Assembly: GCA_041398705.1 (NCBI GenBank)
Contig: JAWKUI010000008.1
Span: forward strand, 124,001 to 188,000
Reading direction: 5' to 3'
Length of the DNA: 64,000 nucleotides
DNA from: NORP259 sp041398705
Lineage (GTDB): Bacteria > Planctomycetota > UBA1135 > GCA-002686595
The notes beneath the pieces are model-generated. The model did not search any database. It was given only the letters and a program-made list of their open reading frames with translations, and was not told where the DNA came from. The translations under genes were made by a program, and so were the position numbers. This document shows positions 46,196-57,100 of the stretch, piece by piece. The stretch's first letter is position 1. Each line of letters starts with the position of its first letter.

Positions 46196-48271
46196 ATGAC
46201 CAGCGAGAACCCCCTTTTGATCCGTGAGGGCCTGCCGGCTTTTGATCGTATCCGTCCCGAACATGTGGAGCCGGCGGTGGACGCCATCTTGGCCGAGGCT
46301 GAGGGTTTGCTGAAGCAAGCCGAAGCGGCGCCGCTGGGGGATTGGGATGCGCTGATGGAGCCGCGGGCGGCGATGGATCGGTTGTTCGAATACGGCTGGT
46401 CGCCGATCGGGCATCTGATGGGGGTGGCGAACAGCGACGAGCTGCGCAAGGCGTATGAGGGTTCGTTGCCGAAGATCGTGCAGTTCAGCCTGCGTTCGCG
46501 GCAGAGCAAGCCGATCTATGAGCGCTTCTGTGCGCTGCGTGATGGAGCGGGTTGGGCTTCGATGGAGTCCGGCAAGAAACGCATCGTCGAGCAGGCGATC
46601 CGCAGCGCCGAGCAGGCGGGCATCGCGCTCGAGGGCGCGCAGCTCGACCGGTTCAACGAGATCTCGCAGGAGCTTTCGAAGCTGTCCAGCGACTTCTCGA
46701 ACCACGTGCTGGACGCGACCAAGGCGTTCCACATGGACATCACGAACCCCGCCGACGTGAAGGGCATGCCGGAGAGCTTCCGCAAGCTCGCGGCGGCGGC
46801 CTGGGCCGGTGCGCAGGAAGGTGAGGCCAAGGCGGATGCCGAGAAGGGGCCGTGGCGCGTGACGCTCGACTTCCCGAGTTTTGGCCCGTTCATGCAGCAC
46901 TGCCCGAGCAGCGACCTGCGCAAGACGGTCTACATGGCGTACATCACCCGCGCTTCGAGCGGGGAATGGGACAACTCGCCGCTGATCCTGCGCACGCTCG
47001 AGCTGCGCAGGGAGATGGCGGGGCTGCTCGGCTTCGACAACTACGCGGAGCTCAGCCTTTCGAACAAGATGGCCCCCGACGTAGCCGCCGTGCGCAAGAT
47101 GAGCGAGGAGCTGCTTACGGCTTCGTTCGAGGGCGGCAAGCGCGACCTGGGCGAGATCAACGATTTGGCCCGGGAGAACGGCGTCGAAGGACCGCTCAAG
47201 CACTGGGACGTGTCCTTCTGGTCCGAGCGCCTGCGCGAGAAGCGCTTCAACTACACCGACGAGGAGTTGCGGCCCTACTTCAGCCTGCCGCGCGCCCTCG
47301 ACGGCCTGTTCTCGCTGGTGCACCGCCTGTTCGGCATCACCGTCAAGGCTGCGGACGGCAAGGCGCCGGTCTGGAACAACGATGTGCGTTTCTTCGAGGT
47401 CTTTGGCCCCGATGGCGACGCGATCGCAGCGTTCTATCTCGATCCGTACTCCCGCCCGGCCAACAAGCGCGGCGGCGCGTGGATGGACGATTGCATCAGC
47501 CGTGAGGTGAGCGGCGGCCGCAAGCGACTGCCCGTGGCCCACCTGACCTGCAACGGCACGCCGCCGGTAGGGGATACGCCGTCGCTGATGACCTTCCGCG
47601 AAGTGGAGACCCTCTTCCACGAGTTCGGGCACGGCCTGCAGCACATGCTGACCCGCGTCAACCTGCGCGACGTGTCCGGGATCAGCGGTGTCGAGTGGGA
47701 TGCCGTCGAACTGCCGAGCCAGTTCATGGAGAACTGGTGTTACCACAAGCCGACCCTGCTCGGCATGGCGAAGCACTACCAGACCGGCGAGACCTTGCCT
47801 GAGGAGCTGTTCGAGAAGATCTGCGCGGCGCGCACCTACCACGCCGCGTCGATGCTGCTGCGCCAGCTGCAGTTCGGCATGGTCGACATGGAGCTGCACT
47901 CGAACTACGACCCGAAGGGGTCCAAGACCCCGTTCGACGTGAACATGGAGATCGCCCGCCGCACCTCGGCCATGACGCCGATGCCGGAGAACCGTTTCCT
48001 GTGCTCGTTCTCGCACATCTTCGCGGGCGGGTATGCCGCCGGCTACTACAGCTACCTGTGGGCCGAGGTGCTTAGCTCGGACGCCTTCTCGGCCTTCGAG
48101 GACGCGGGACTGGATAACGAGAAAGCCGTGGCCGAGACGGGCATGCGCTTCCGCGAGACCGTGCTGGCCGAGGGGGGCAGCCGCCACCCGATGGACGTCT
48201 TCCGGGACTTCCGCGGCCGCGAGCCGAGCACCGAGCCCCTGCTGCGGCACCGGGGCCTGGTGAACGCCTGA
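46196..48271 (+). CDS. prlC: M3-family oligopeptidase (oligopeptidase A-like)
   Basis: The ATG at 46196 is preferred over the GTG nine bases upstream. The 691-residue protein has the zinc motif HEFGH (H475, E476, H479) with the third ligand in GVEWDAVELPSQF, and the family core sequences NPLLIREGLPAFDRI at the N-terminus and HIFAGGYAAGYYSYLWAE near the end. It is a cytoplasmic thimet-type peptidase that trims short peptides, for example signal-peptide fragments. The length equals that of E. coli OpdA. A GC hairpin 19 bp after the stop serves as terminator. Confidence 0.95.
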   Translation: MTSENPLLIREGLPAFDRIRPEHVEPAVDAILAEAEGLLKQAEAAPLGDWDALMEPRAAMDRLFEYGWSPIGHLMGVANSDELRKAYEGSLPKIVQFSLRSRQSKPIYERFCALRDGAGWASMESGKKRIVEQAIRSAEQAGIALEGAQLDRFNEISQELSKLSSDFSNHVLDATKAFHMDITNPADVKGMPESFRKLAAAAWAGAQEGEAKADAEKGPWRVTLDFPSFGPFMQHCPSSDLRKTVYMAYITRASSGEWDNSPLILRTLELRREMAGLLGFDNYAELSLSNKMAPDVAAVRKMSEELLTASFEGGKRDLGEINDLARENGVEGPLKHWDVSFWSERLREKRFNYTDEELRPYFSLPRALDGLFSLVHRLFGITVKAADGKAPVWNNDVRFFEVFGPDGDAIAAFYLDPYSRPANKRGGAWMDDCISREVSGGRKRLPVAHLTCNGTPPVGDTPSLMTFREVETLFHEFGHGLQHMLTRVNLRDVSGISGVEWDAVELPSQFMENWCYHKPTLLGMAKHYQTGETLPEELFEKICAARTYHAASMLLRQLQFGMVDMELHSNYDPKGSKTPFDVNMEIARRTSAMTPMPENRFLCSFSHIFAGGYAAGYYSYLWAEVLSSDAFSAFEDAGLDNEKAVAETGMRFRETVLAEGGSRHPMDVFRDFRGREPSTEPLLRHRGLVNA

Positions 48272-48289
48272 TCCCCGGCTGGATCGGCC

Positions 48290-48329
48290 TGGCGCGCCCG
48301 CGTCCCCTGCTCGGGGGTGCGGGCGCGCC
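48290..48329 (+). terminator. GC-rich hairpin after the M3 peptidase gene
   Basis: An 11 bp stem GGCGCGCCCGC/GCGGGCGCGCC with an 18 nt loop starts 19 bp after the stop. There is no U-tract, as for most terminators here. Confidence 0.6.
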
Positions 48330-48495
48330 CGTTCCGGGGGTTCTGTACCGCTTCGGAACATTTCCGGTACACGGAGAGGGAGAAGGGTCGCGGATCACGC
48401 TCCGGTAGGGAAATGGGGCTTCCAAGCTCGCCCAACCGGGTATTGCTTTGCGGAAGGCCTGCACAAGAACCCTCCAGCTCACCCTGCTACCGACC

Positions 48496-50196
48496 ATGAC
48501 CTTGCGTCCCTGCACCTCTCTCGTCCTTGGCCTCCTGGCCACCTCTCCGCTGCTCGCCCAGACCTGTGACGTGCGCCTGACCGGAGGCGATATCAACGGC
48601 GCCGAGAAGGTTGGTGCGAGCCTTTGGAAGTCCGGCAATTTGGTGTTCTCGGGGGCGCCGGGTGAGCACGTGAACGGGGTCTCGATCAACGGGGGCGCCG
48701 TGTACGTACACGAGAAGGACACGCTGACCGGCGCCTGGACCGAGATCGCCAAGCTCGAGCCGACTTCGCTGGTGGCCCGCGAGAACTTCGGCACGGACTT
48801 GGATGGTCAGGGAAACACCCTCGTCATCGGCGCGCCCGACCAGAGCCCGATCGTCGCGACGACCACGGGTTCGGTGTTCGTCATGAGCCATGGCGGCAAC
48901 GGAGTCAACTGGACGGTCGACCAGGTGCTGACCCCCAGCGACGGTGCGATCGGCGACCAATTCGGCATGTCCGTGGCCATCAGCGGCAACTACATCATTG
49001 TGGGCTCCCCCGGAAACGACGAGACCGCGACCAACCGCGGTGCGGCCTACGTGTTCGAGAACATCGGCGGGGTCTGGACGGAAGTGCAGAAGATCTTGGC
49101 CCCCGCGGGCACTACCGGATCGGGTTACGGCGATGTGGTCGAAATCGAAGGCGATGTGATGTTGATCGGTTCGTCCTTTGCGAACCTTGGCGGCATCAAC
49201 GGGGGTCTGCTCGAAGCATATATGCTCGACGGGGCCGGAATCTGGCAAGAGCACCAGCACGTCACCGGCTCGGCGATGAACATCGCGGACTACTACGCCT
49301 CTTCGATCAGCTTCACCGGCGGGGTGTTGGCCGTGGGATCGGCCAACGACGACGATGTGGTGAACAACTGCGGTTCGGTCTACGTGTTCCGCTGGGACGC
49401 GCTGAACATGCTGTTCCTCCAAGAGGCGCGCCTGGTGCGCACGGTGCCCGTGCCTTCGGACTTCCTCGGGCGTAGCGTGCACACCGACGGGGTGCGCGTC
49501 ATCGCCGGGGGCGATGGTTTTGACCCGGCCGGCGGCGCCGTGGTGTTCGAGCAGAACGGCGGGGTATGGGGCGTGTTCCGCGAGGTCATGCCGCAGGAAC
49601 TCGGTCCGAACGGCGGGGCGGGTGCTGCGGTGTTCGTCGATGGCGACACGTCCCTGCTTGGGGACGTCACCGATAGCACGTTCTTCTTCCAGAACGGCGC
49701 GACCTTCGTCACCAACCTGACCATTCCCGATGCGAACGGCAACGGCATCGGCGACTGGTGTGAGAGCCTCGGCGTGAACTACTGCTCGCCGAACGTCGTC
49801 AACTCGACGGGGCAGTCGGGCGTGATCTCCGCGGTGGGGTCCTCCTTCGTCGCGGACAACACGTTGACCCTGGAAGTGGCGCAGCTGCCGAACTTCGTCT
49901 TCGGCATCTTCATCACCAGCCAGACCCAAGGCCTGATCGCGAACCCCGGCGGCGCCGACGGCAACTTGTGCCTCAGCGGGGCCATCGGCCGGTACAACCA
50001 GGGGGGGCAGATCTTCGGTACGAGCGGCTCGGGCACCGGCTCCTTGGTGCTGGACCTGACCATGACCCCGACCCCGAACACTCCGGTGGCGGTGATGGCC
50101 GGGGAGACCTGGAACTTCCAGGCTTGGTACCGCGACTTCTACAACAACACCTCGCACTCGAACTTCACGGACGCGATTTCGATCACGTTCCAATGA
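48496..50196 (+). CDS. Secreted FG-GAP-type beta-propeller protein with the shared C-terminal module
   Basis: The ATG at 48496 gives a signal peptide (ending LLA before Q22). The 566-residue product has repeated units with the FG-GAP pattern (VGASLWKSGNLVFSGAP; FGTDLDGQGNTLVIGAP; FGMSVAISGNYIIVGSP; LGRSVHTDGVRVIAGG) of about 60 residues, which form a calcium-binding-type propeller. The motif DANGNGIGDWCE (a calcium-loop-like sequence) links to the C-terminal module (NYCSPNVVNSTG, NLCLSGAIGRYN, WNFQAWYRDFYN and a final FTDAISITF). It is an extracellular or surface protein. Element E starts 22 bp after the stop. Confidence 0.8.
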   Translation: MTLRPCTSLVLGLLATSPLLAQTCDVRLTGGDINGAEKVGASLWKSGNLVFSGAPGEHVNGVSINGGAVYVHEKDTLTGAWTEIAKLEPTSLVARENFGTDLDGQGNTLVIGAPDQSPIVATTTGSVFVMSHGGNGVNWTVDQVLTPSDGAIGDQFGMSVAISGNYIIVGSPGNDETATNRGAAYVFENIGGVWTEVQKILAPAGTTGSGYGDVVEIEGDVMLIGSSFANLGGINGGLLEAYMLDGAGIWQEHQHVTGSAMNIADYYASSISFTGGVLAVGSANDDDVVNNCGSVYVFRWDALNMLFLQEARLVRTVPVPSDFLGRSVHTDGVRVIAGGDGFDPAGGAVVFEQNGGVWGVFREVMPQELGPNGGAGAAVFVDGDTSLLGDVTDSTFFFQNGATFVTNLTIPDANGNGIGDWCESLGVNYCSPNVVNSTGQSGVISAVGSSFVADNTLTLEVAQLPNFVFGIFITSQTQGLIANPGGADGNLCLSGAIGRYNQGGQIFGTSGSGTGSLVLDLTMTPTPNTPVAVMAGETWNFQAWYRDFYNNTSHSNFTDAISITFQ

Positions 50197-50217
50197 GGGT
50201 GCGTGGGGCCCGCCTGG

Positions 50218-50357
50218 GCCCTGTGTGATCGGAATAACGTAACGTACGGAAGAATAGCCCTGGGTGTACAGCCGGCGGAACGCCGGCTGTACACCTCGAA
50301 TAACGTGACAACTTTAAACCCGCTTCCGTACGTTACGTTATTCCGATCACACAGGGC
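50218..50357. repeat. Long inverted-repeat element, copy E (left arm degenerate)
   Basis: The right arm is canonical with one extra T (AACTTTAAACCCGC). The left arm keeps GGAATAACGTAACGTACGGAAG but its core is replaced by AATAGCCCTGG, so about 35 bases are missing and the middle stem is broken. The inner stem GTGTACAGCCGGC/GCCGGCTGTACAC is capped by GGAAC, and the outer stem GCCCTGTGTGATCGG pairs perfectly on both sides. It lies between two rightward genes, 22 bp after one stop and 10 bp before the next ATG (50368). Confidence 0.92.
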
Positions 50358-50367
50358 GCCATTGCCA

Positions 50368-51678
50368 ATGATCCAGAACCTCCTCCTGCTGACCCTGATC
50401 GCGCTTGCACAGGATGCCCCCGATTCCGCCGCGAAGCTGGCCGAGGCCCAGTCCCTGTTGCCGCAATACCAGGGAGAGCACCGCTACCTACTGACGGAGA
50501 TCGATCGGGCGCGGGTGCAACAGGCGGTGGATCTACTCCAGGGCACAACGGAGGCGGAGGGACTGCGTTGGCGGGCCCATGCGGAAGTGCTGCTTGGAGA
50601 AGATCAATTGAGCCGAGGCGATCGTGGGCCTGGCCGCGAATCCATGCTCCGGGCGCACGCCGACCTCAGTGCTGCGTTGGTCCAGGAGCCGGGGGATCCG
50701 TGGACCTGGTATGCACGCGGCCTAGCCTATCGTCGCCTGGGATTGACCTTGCGGGCGATCGAGGATCTGGAGCACTGCCTGCTGCTGACCGAGGGCCAAC
50801 CGGGATTCGTGCGCTTCAAGGCCCAGACGTGGTTGGTAGAGCTCTACCTGGACGTCCTTGACTTGCAAAGCGCCCAGAGCCGGATCGCGCAGCACTTCCA
50901 GGAGAACGGCAACGATCCCTGGGACCGCAGCATGGCGGATCTCGAGCTCCTCTTGCGCAGTCGGCAGTTCGAGCGGGCTGCCGAGTTTCTTGGGACGCTG
51001 GCCCAGCGGCCCGATTGCGATGGGCAATCGGTTCTGCATGAGCAGCTCGGCTACGTGCTGGGTCTGTTGGGAAAGAACCGGGAAGCGTGTGAGTCATTGG
51101 AGCGGGCGTTGGCCCGCGAACAACAGCCATCGGTGTACCCGCGCATCTGGCTCTGCATTTTCAGCGGCCTGGCAGAAGAGTCGCGGCACGAACTGGCGCG
51201 ATTCGTGGAACATCCTCCCCGGGGCATGGCTTCGTGGGACCTGGACTTGGCCCGGTTTGTCTTGGGGAACTTGTCCCACGATCAATTCCTCGCAGCAGCG
51301 GATCGGGAAAAGGCGCGACGGTTGGAATCGGCAGAGGACATCGCTTTGTTTGATGGCGAGGTGGGGTTCTACGAGGGGTGGCGGTACGAGTTCGAGGGCC
51401 AGAGGAGCCTTGCGGCCACGGCCTATGGTCGCGTGCTGCAGTCTTGGCCCGAGCGATTCCATTGGGAGTGGTCCTTCGCAAGGCAGCGATTTCAGGCGCT
51501 GGGGCAAGGAAGACGCGTAGCCCTTCCTCCCATGGATCGACCCCCGATCGTCTGGCACCGGTTCGGCGCAGGGGAATCCCAGGCGATTGGCGGGCCGGAA
51601 CAGGCCGAGGTTGGGGATCTGTTGCTTGGGTCCGACTGGCTGGGCAGGTCCGTCAACACGGTCGTAGGTTTGAGATAA
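50368..51678 (+). CDS. Exported TPR-like helical repeat protein
   Basis: The ATG at 50368 gives a short signal peptide (MIQNLLLLTLIALAQ). The 436-residue protein consists of TPR-like units, for example PWTWYARGLAYRRLGLTLRAIEDLEHC, QFERAAEFLGTLAQ and LHEQLGYVLGLLGKNREACESLERAL. These repeats mediate protein contacts. No enzymatic domain is visible. Element E ends 10 bp before the ATG, so the ribosome-binding region overlaps or touches the hairpin, as for the lipoprotein gene behind element B. Confidence 0.7.
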   Translation: MIQNLLLLTLIALAQDAPDSAAKLAEAQSLLPQYQGEHRYLLTEIDRARVQQAVDLLQGTTEAEGLRWRAHAEVLLGEDQLSRGDRGPGRESMLRAHADLSAALVQEPGDPWTWYARGLAYRRLGLTLRAIEDLEHCLLLTEGQPGFVRFKAQTWLVELYLDVLDLQSAQSRIAQHFQENGNDPWDRSMADLELLLRSRQFERAAEFLGTLAQRPDCDGQSVLHEQLGYVLGLLGKNREACESLERALAREQQPSVYPRIWLCIFSGLAEESRHELARFVEHPPRGMASWDLDLARFVLGNLSHDQFLAAADREKARRLESAEDIALFDGEVGFYEGWRYEFEGQRSLAATAYGRVLQSWPERFHWEWSFARQRFQALGQGRRVALPPMDRPPIVWHRFGAGESQAIGGPEQAEVGDLLLGSDWLGRSVNTVVGLR

Positions 51679-52020
51679 AGGACGAGCTCCTTCCCAGGTT
51701 TGGGGACTGGGTTTCCATTCGATCTACCGGGTCGATCGATGAACGTGGTTCATGCCGCCTGGGCCTGCAGCCGGCCCGGGAAACGCAACTTCGTGCTGCA
51801 TACCCAGCGTTACGGGGGCGCAGCGCACGAAGTTTGATCCTGGTAGTCGCCCCAGTACTTTCCAGGAAAACACTCCGTTTCGGTTTCGATTCGTATCGTT
51901 CGGAATGAACGGAGCGAATTGCCAATCTCGGAACGGAACGGGAAACATTTATCCAAATCCCCGCCGCGCTGCGGAAAGGAATTCCGATGAGGGCTCTGTA
52001 CCTGCTGCACCCATTCATTC
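51679..52020. other. Intergenic region with a short inverted repeat, upstream of the GGDEF protein
   Basis: This 342 bp gap contains a 10 bp inverted repeat AACTTCGTGC/GCACGAAGTT around 51787-51834, probably the terminator of the TPR gene although the loop is long. Positions 51850-51960 are relatively AT-rich (TTTCGATTCGTATCGTTCGG and GGAACGGAACGGGAAACATT), as expected for the promoter of the signalling gene at 52021. I see no gene in it. Confidence 0.45.
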
Positions 52021-53658
52021 ATGTCCGCTGCAATCCTTCCCACGCCCACCCCGTCCGCTCCGGATCAACCGATCCGGGTCCTGTCGGTAGAGGACAACGA
52101 AGACGATTTCGAGTTGTTGCGTCGCCAATTGTCAGCGTTTCGCTACATCGCGATCGACAATGTGCACGACTTCAACCAATCGGTCAGTGCATTGGAGAAG
52201 GCCAGCTACGACGTGGTGATTCTGGACCTGGGACTCCCCGATAGCGACGGCTTGCAGGCGCTCGAACGCCTGCGTGCGGTGCATCCTGAAATCCCGGTGG
52301 TTGTGCTCACCGGCGATGCGGACCATCGCACCTGCGTGCAGGCGGCAAAAGCCGACGCGCAGGCGTTTCTGGTAAAGGGGGAAATCAACGGCGAGGGAGT
52401 TTTGCGGTCCATTCTCCAGGCCGTGGCGCGCAATGCCAACCACTTGGAAGAAGTGCGTTCCGCTACGGCGCTGGAGGTTGCTGCCCATCGCGATGCCCTG
52501 ACCGGGGCCCTCAATCGGCGAGGTTTGCAAAAGGCAATGGCGGGAGGCCTGGCGAACCGGGCGTATGCGCTGCTGATCGATTGCGACGATTTCAAGGCGA
52601 TCAACTCGAACTTCGGGCATGCGGGCGGGGATCACATTCTCCAGGTGATCACACGCCGATTGGGGAATGCGCTCCGGGAATCCGATGTACTGGCGCGTGT
52701 CGGGGGAGATGAATTCCTCGTACTGCTCGGCAGTGTCACCCGCGAGCAGGCCATGGACACTGCGGACCGCCTTCGGGCAGTCATTGCGGATCGGCCGGTG
52801 GAGTACGAGAAGGCGCACATCCATACCACGGTCAGCATCGGAGTGGCCAAAGTCCGGACATCGGAACCGGATATCGAGGTCCTGTTGCGAATTACCCGCA
52901 GGGCCCTTCAGGATAGCAAGGATCAGGGGAAGAACAGAGTTTGCCTCGACGCCGAGTTCAAGCCGTCCTTGCCTAGTGTGGTCCGGATGCAATTCCGAAC
53001 GATTGCCAGTGCGGCTTCAGGCAAGGTGTTTGCCCATGAAGCGGTGCTAGCGGGTGGAGGGGCTTGGTCGAGCGCAGCCGCCTTGGAGACCCGCGCGCGG
53101 GCTGCAGGGCGGAGCCTCGAGTTGGACATGATCTATGTGCGCAATGCCCTGCGGATGGCAGAAGGCATGAGTCCAGACAGTCGCCTGGTCCTTGTGTTGC
53201 GACCGGAATTGGTCACACGGTGCTACAAGGAGTTTGCCCACGAGCTAATCCAGTGGAGAGGCCAGGCAGAGGTACTCCTCGAATTGGCGCCCCCGGGGAT
53301 GGAATGCAGTTTGGTCGACATCGCGAAAGCGCTTGAGGTTCTGCGTCCCCTGGTCGGAGGGATCATGGTCGAAAACCTGTCCCACCCTCGGTGGCACCTG
53401 GACATGCTGCTTGCGCTGCAACCGGACTATGCAAAGATTCCTCTGGGAAACCCGGACGATCTGGAAGAGGACGCCAACCTTCTGGACACCCTCCTTCGGG
53501 AAGTCGTGTTCAGCAGGCAATGCGGATGCCACCCGATCGTCTCAAGCGTCACATCGATGGATGACGTTGCATTGGCCAAGATCCTGCACGTGGACTTGGT
53601 TGCGGGGCCCTGGTTAGATCGGATCGGAGTGGCCAGGAGCAGCTCCAAGACCGGTTGA
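52021..53658 (+). CDS. Response regulator with GGDEF and degenerate EAL-like domains (diguanylate cyclase)
   Basis: The 545-residue protein has a receiver domain (residues about 17-135, phospho-acceptor D69 in VILDLGLPDSDG, acidic pair E24/D25), a GGDEF domain with an intact active site GGDEF (228-232) and an inhibitory I-site RESD (219-222) five residues before it. The C-terminal part (about 320-540) has the outline of an EAL domain but its signature reads FAHEAVL and the later catalytic residues are not evident, so phosphodiesterase activity is doubtful. It should make c-di-GMP, a possible signal for the PilZ protein at 1.7 kb. Its end overlaps the convergent REC gene by 45 bp. Confidence 0.9.
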   Translation: MSAAILPTPTPSAPDQPIRVLSVEDNEDDFELLRRQLSAFRYIAIDNVHDFNQSVSALEKASYDVVILDLGLPDSDGLQALERLRAVHPEIPVVVLTGDADHRTCVQAAKADAQAFLVKGEINGEGVLRSILQAVARNANHLEEVRSATALEVAAHRDALTGALNRRGLQKAMAGGLANRAYALLIDCDDFKAINSNFGHAGGDHILQVITRRLGNALRESDVLARVGGDEFLVLLGSVTREQAMDTADRLRAVIADRPVEYEKAHIHTTVSIGVAKVRTSEPDIEVLLRITRRALQDSKDQGKNRVCLDAEFKPSLPSVVRMQFRTIASAASGKVFAHEAVLAGGGAWSSAAALETRARAAGRSLELDMIYVRNALRMAEGMSPDSRLVLVLRPELVTRCYKEFAHELIQWRGQAEVLLELAPPGMECSLVDIAKALEVLRPLVGGIMVENLSHPRWHLDMLLALQPDYAKIPLGNPDDLEEDANLLDTLLREVVFSRQCGCHPIVSSVTSMDDVALAKILHVDLVAGPWLDRIGVARSSSKTG

Positions 53659-54120
53659 TTGCGGACTCTTAAGGCGGCCGGCAAGGGCACCCCGGCGATA
53701 GGGGTGCATCCAGTATTGTGTGACACAGTGCAGGGTATCGACCAGCGCTTCGAAGCCATAGGGTTTGACGAAGTAGCCATCGCACCCCGCTGCATAACAT
53801 GTGGCAATGTCCGAATGGGCTGCGGACGTTGTCAGCATGACTACGGGCATGGCAAAGCCCAATGGATGTCGTTTGATCCCCTGGACAACCTCTTGTCCAG
53901 AAATGTCCGGCAGGTTGATATCGACCAGAATCAGGCCAGGAAGGCGGGTGTTCGGGTCTGAACCGTCGGCCAGGGTACGGAGGGCGTGGGTTCCACTGTC
54001 TAGGATCTCAAGCGGATAGGTGGGAGCGATCTTGCGGAACGCGGCCTGCACCAACGCTTGATCATCCGGATTGTCTTCGATGACCCAGATTTGGTTGGAG
54101 ATGCGGGAGAGTCGGTCCAT
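53614..54120 (-). CDS. Single-domain response regulator
   Basis: The start at the ATG at 54120 gives 168 residues that form one receiver domain: acidic residues in IEDNPDD (15-20), phospho-acceptor D67 (LILVDINLPD), T/S at about 97-100 and K119 (FVKP). No output domain follows; such Rcp1-like regulators act by binding partners or in phosphorelays. The ATG lies 2 bp after the stop of the large histidine kinase gene, so the kinase is its probable phosphodonor. The C-terminal 25 residues are a short unstructured tail. Confidence 0.9.
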   Translation of the reverse strand: MDRLSRISNQIWVIEDNPDDQALVQAAFRKIAPTYPLEILDSGTHALRTLADGSDPNTRLPGLILVDINLPDISGQEVVQGIKRHPLGFAMPVVMLTTSAAHSDIATCYAAGCDGYFVKPYGFEALVDTLHCVTQYWMHPYRRGALAGRLKSPQSTGLGAAPGHSDPI

Positions 54121-54122
54121 GT

Positions 54123-57100
54123 TCAGTGCTCGACAATGTGTTTGGAAAGGCTGACGTGCACCTGGCATCCCCCGCCTTGGCCGGAAGTGATCCAGATTTC
54201 GCCTTGATGGCGCTCGGCAATTCTCCGGCAGATGGCAAGCCCGATGCCGGAACCGGTCGTCTCTTGGGGCCGCAGGCGGACAAACGGTTCGAAGACGCGA
54301 TCCTGTTGATCCTCCTCGATTCCCGGGCCGTTGTCAGCCACGGTCAGCAAGTAGTGGGTGCTATTCTCGTCGGAAGCGAGGGTGATCTCCGGATTCGGAC
54401 CGCCGTGGCGCATCGCATTGCTGAGCAAGTTCTGAAGCAGCTGGCGAATCAGGATTCTATCACCGGTCACGACTCCAAGGCCGTCGTATAGGAACTTCGC
54501 CGGGCTTGCTTCGATGTCGTGCGTGAGGTCATCGATGACTTCGCGCGCCAGCTCGCGGAGGGACATGGGGGCGATCTGCAACGAGCTGCGTCCCACCTCC
54601 CAGAATTGTGAGAGGCTGCGTAGCAGGCCTCCCATGCGGTGAGTGGCCCGTTGTATGCGCTGCAATAGGTCGCGTCCCTCGGTGTCCTCCTTCTGCAGAT
54701 GCGGGTCGAGGAGTTCGACAAAACCTGCAACCGTGCGTAGAGGTGCCTTCAGGTCATGGGAAGCGGCGCGCGTGAACTGATCCAATTCGATGTTGCGCGC
54801 ATTGAGCTCTTCGACCATATGTGAGAGTTGCTGGGTTCGGGCAGCCACTTGCTCTTCAAGGGAAATGCGGAGCTGTGTGATCGAGTCGATATCTGCGCTC
54901 GTGCCATAGAAGCCGTTGAACTCGCCGCTGACCGAAAACTGCGGAACACCCCGGGCGACCAGCCAGTGGTGCATGCCATCGGCCGCGCGAATCCTGTGTT
55001 CGAGTTCGAAGCGGCTGCGGCGGGAAAAGGCCGACGCCAAGGCGGTGCTTGTGCGCTCGCGATCATCTGGATGGAGTACGGCCAACCAACCCTGATCCAA
55101 GTTGTCGCGCAGAGGGGTGCCCGTGAAATTGAGCCAGCCCTCATTGACCCAAGTGCAGCGGCCTTCGGCGTCGATGGACCACATCAGCACCGCGGACATA
55201 TTGGCGATGCTGCGAAAGCGCTCCTCGCTGGCCATAGCGACCTCGTGGGCGACTTCGGCACGCATGCGTTCGAGTTGTTGCGCACGTAGTTCTGCGCGCA
55301 GCAGGATGGCCTCCGATATGTCGGTCGAGACCATCAATAAACGTCCGGAACCCGGCGTATCGCCAGCGAACGGAATGCGATCGGTGAGCAATGTGACCTG
55401 GTGGCCATCCTTCAAGGTCAATTGCTCCACCTGCCCCAGCAACGGCATTCCGGAGTGCATCACCTGACGATCCGCAATGGCATACTCATCGGCCAATTCA
55501 CCGAAGATCTCTTCGGAGTACAAGCCGATCATCTCCTCCGGTTCCAAGCCTGTCGCATCGGCGGCGGCGCGGTTTGCACGCAAGATGCGGTTCTCACTGT
55601 CTTTAAACCAGACCATACAGGGCATGGAATCCAAGATCAGTTGAGATTCATGGAGTTGTTTGAGTACGGCTGTCTCCGCATCGCGCAGTTTCGCGATATC
55701 CACGATGGTCAATACCACGCCGTGGCGTTCGCGGGCGGCGGTCAGGTACGGCTGGATGCGGAACAGGACCGTAGGACCTTGGGAGATCCGGGTCTCGACT
55801 TCCAAGGAATCCCCAGTCTGGAGCACGTGCTGGATGTCTTCGAGAAAGGTCTTGTACTCGAGTGTGGTGGATATCTCATGCAACGGTCGCCCTACATCCT
55901 GAGGGCGCAGCAGGAACGCAGAGTGAACGCTATCGGTGAACCGGCGGATGCAGAGTTCATCATCGAGGAAAATCGTGCCGATCTTGGTGCTGTTCAGCAG
56001 GTTGTTCAAGTCGTCGGTGACCGCGGAGAGTTCATGAATCTTCTCTTGGTACTCCACATTCACCGTGTGCAGCTCTTCGTTGACCGAGTGCAGTTCTTCA
56101 TTGGTAGCCTGCAGTTCCTCGTTGGTCGCCGTAAGCTCCTCGTTCGTAGCATTGAGTTCCTCGTTTCCAGTCTCCATCTCCTCGATGGTGGCCTGGAGAT
56201 TCTCTCGGGTGTAACTCAGCTCTTGGCGCATGGCTTCCGCCTGTTCGGATTGCATGCTGCCAGCCTGGAACGGTTCCTCGTGGTCGACCAGGGAAATCTC
56301 GGGCGGAGTTTCGTGGGTGAGGGTGATCATGATCTGTTCCACCGGTTGTTCTCGGCCCACGGGAAGTGCAGTCAATGCAAACCACTCTTGCTCGGGAACA
56401 ACGCCGGGCAGGTGGATCCGGTTGAAGCGGACCCGTTCAGAGTTTCTGCGGCAACGTTGCACGGCTGCGGTCATGGGCATGCGCAGCGGCTCAGGCACCA
56501 TGCTCAGGACTTCGCCGGTAAAGCGGCCCGTCGGTGGGTGGAGGAAGCGGGTCGCATTGCCAAACACATGCAGGAGCTCCATTTGCGCCGTCAGGAGCAT
56601 TCCCGCCGGGACGAACTCGTTCAGGAGCAGATCGTACGCAGCCAGCAGGCGCTGATCCGGCAGTCGCGTGTGGGTGCGAACTTGGGGCGCAGAGGCGAAT
56701 CGCGTGAGGGCGCCGGAGATCGATAGATCTTCAGCATGGGCCAGCCGCTGCTCCCGTACTTTGGTGAAGACGCCTGGGACAGAACTCGCTCGGGCGAACT
56801 CGGCACCGAGCAGACCAACGCTTTCACTGGTGCCAAGGACCAACAAACCATGGACATTGAGAGACAGATGGATCAAGGCCAAGGCACGTTGCTGTGCGGC
56901 CGGCTTCAGATAGATCAGGAGATTCCTGCAGCAAACGAGATCCAATCGATGGAAGGGCGCGTCCCCGAGCAAGTTGTGCGGTGCAAAGGAGATCATCCGA
57001 CGCAGGGATGGAATGACTTGCATTCGATCGGTGCCGACCGCTCGGAAGTACTTTTCGACGAGCCCGTGCGGCAAACCTGACAGCGCACGCGCGGGGTAGA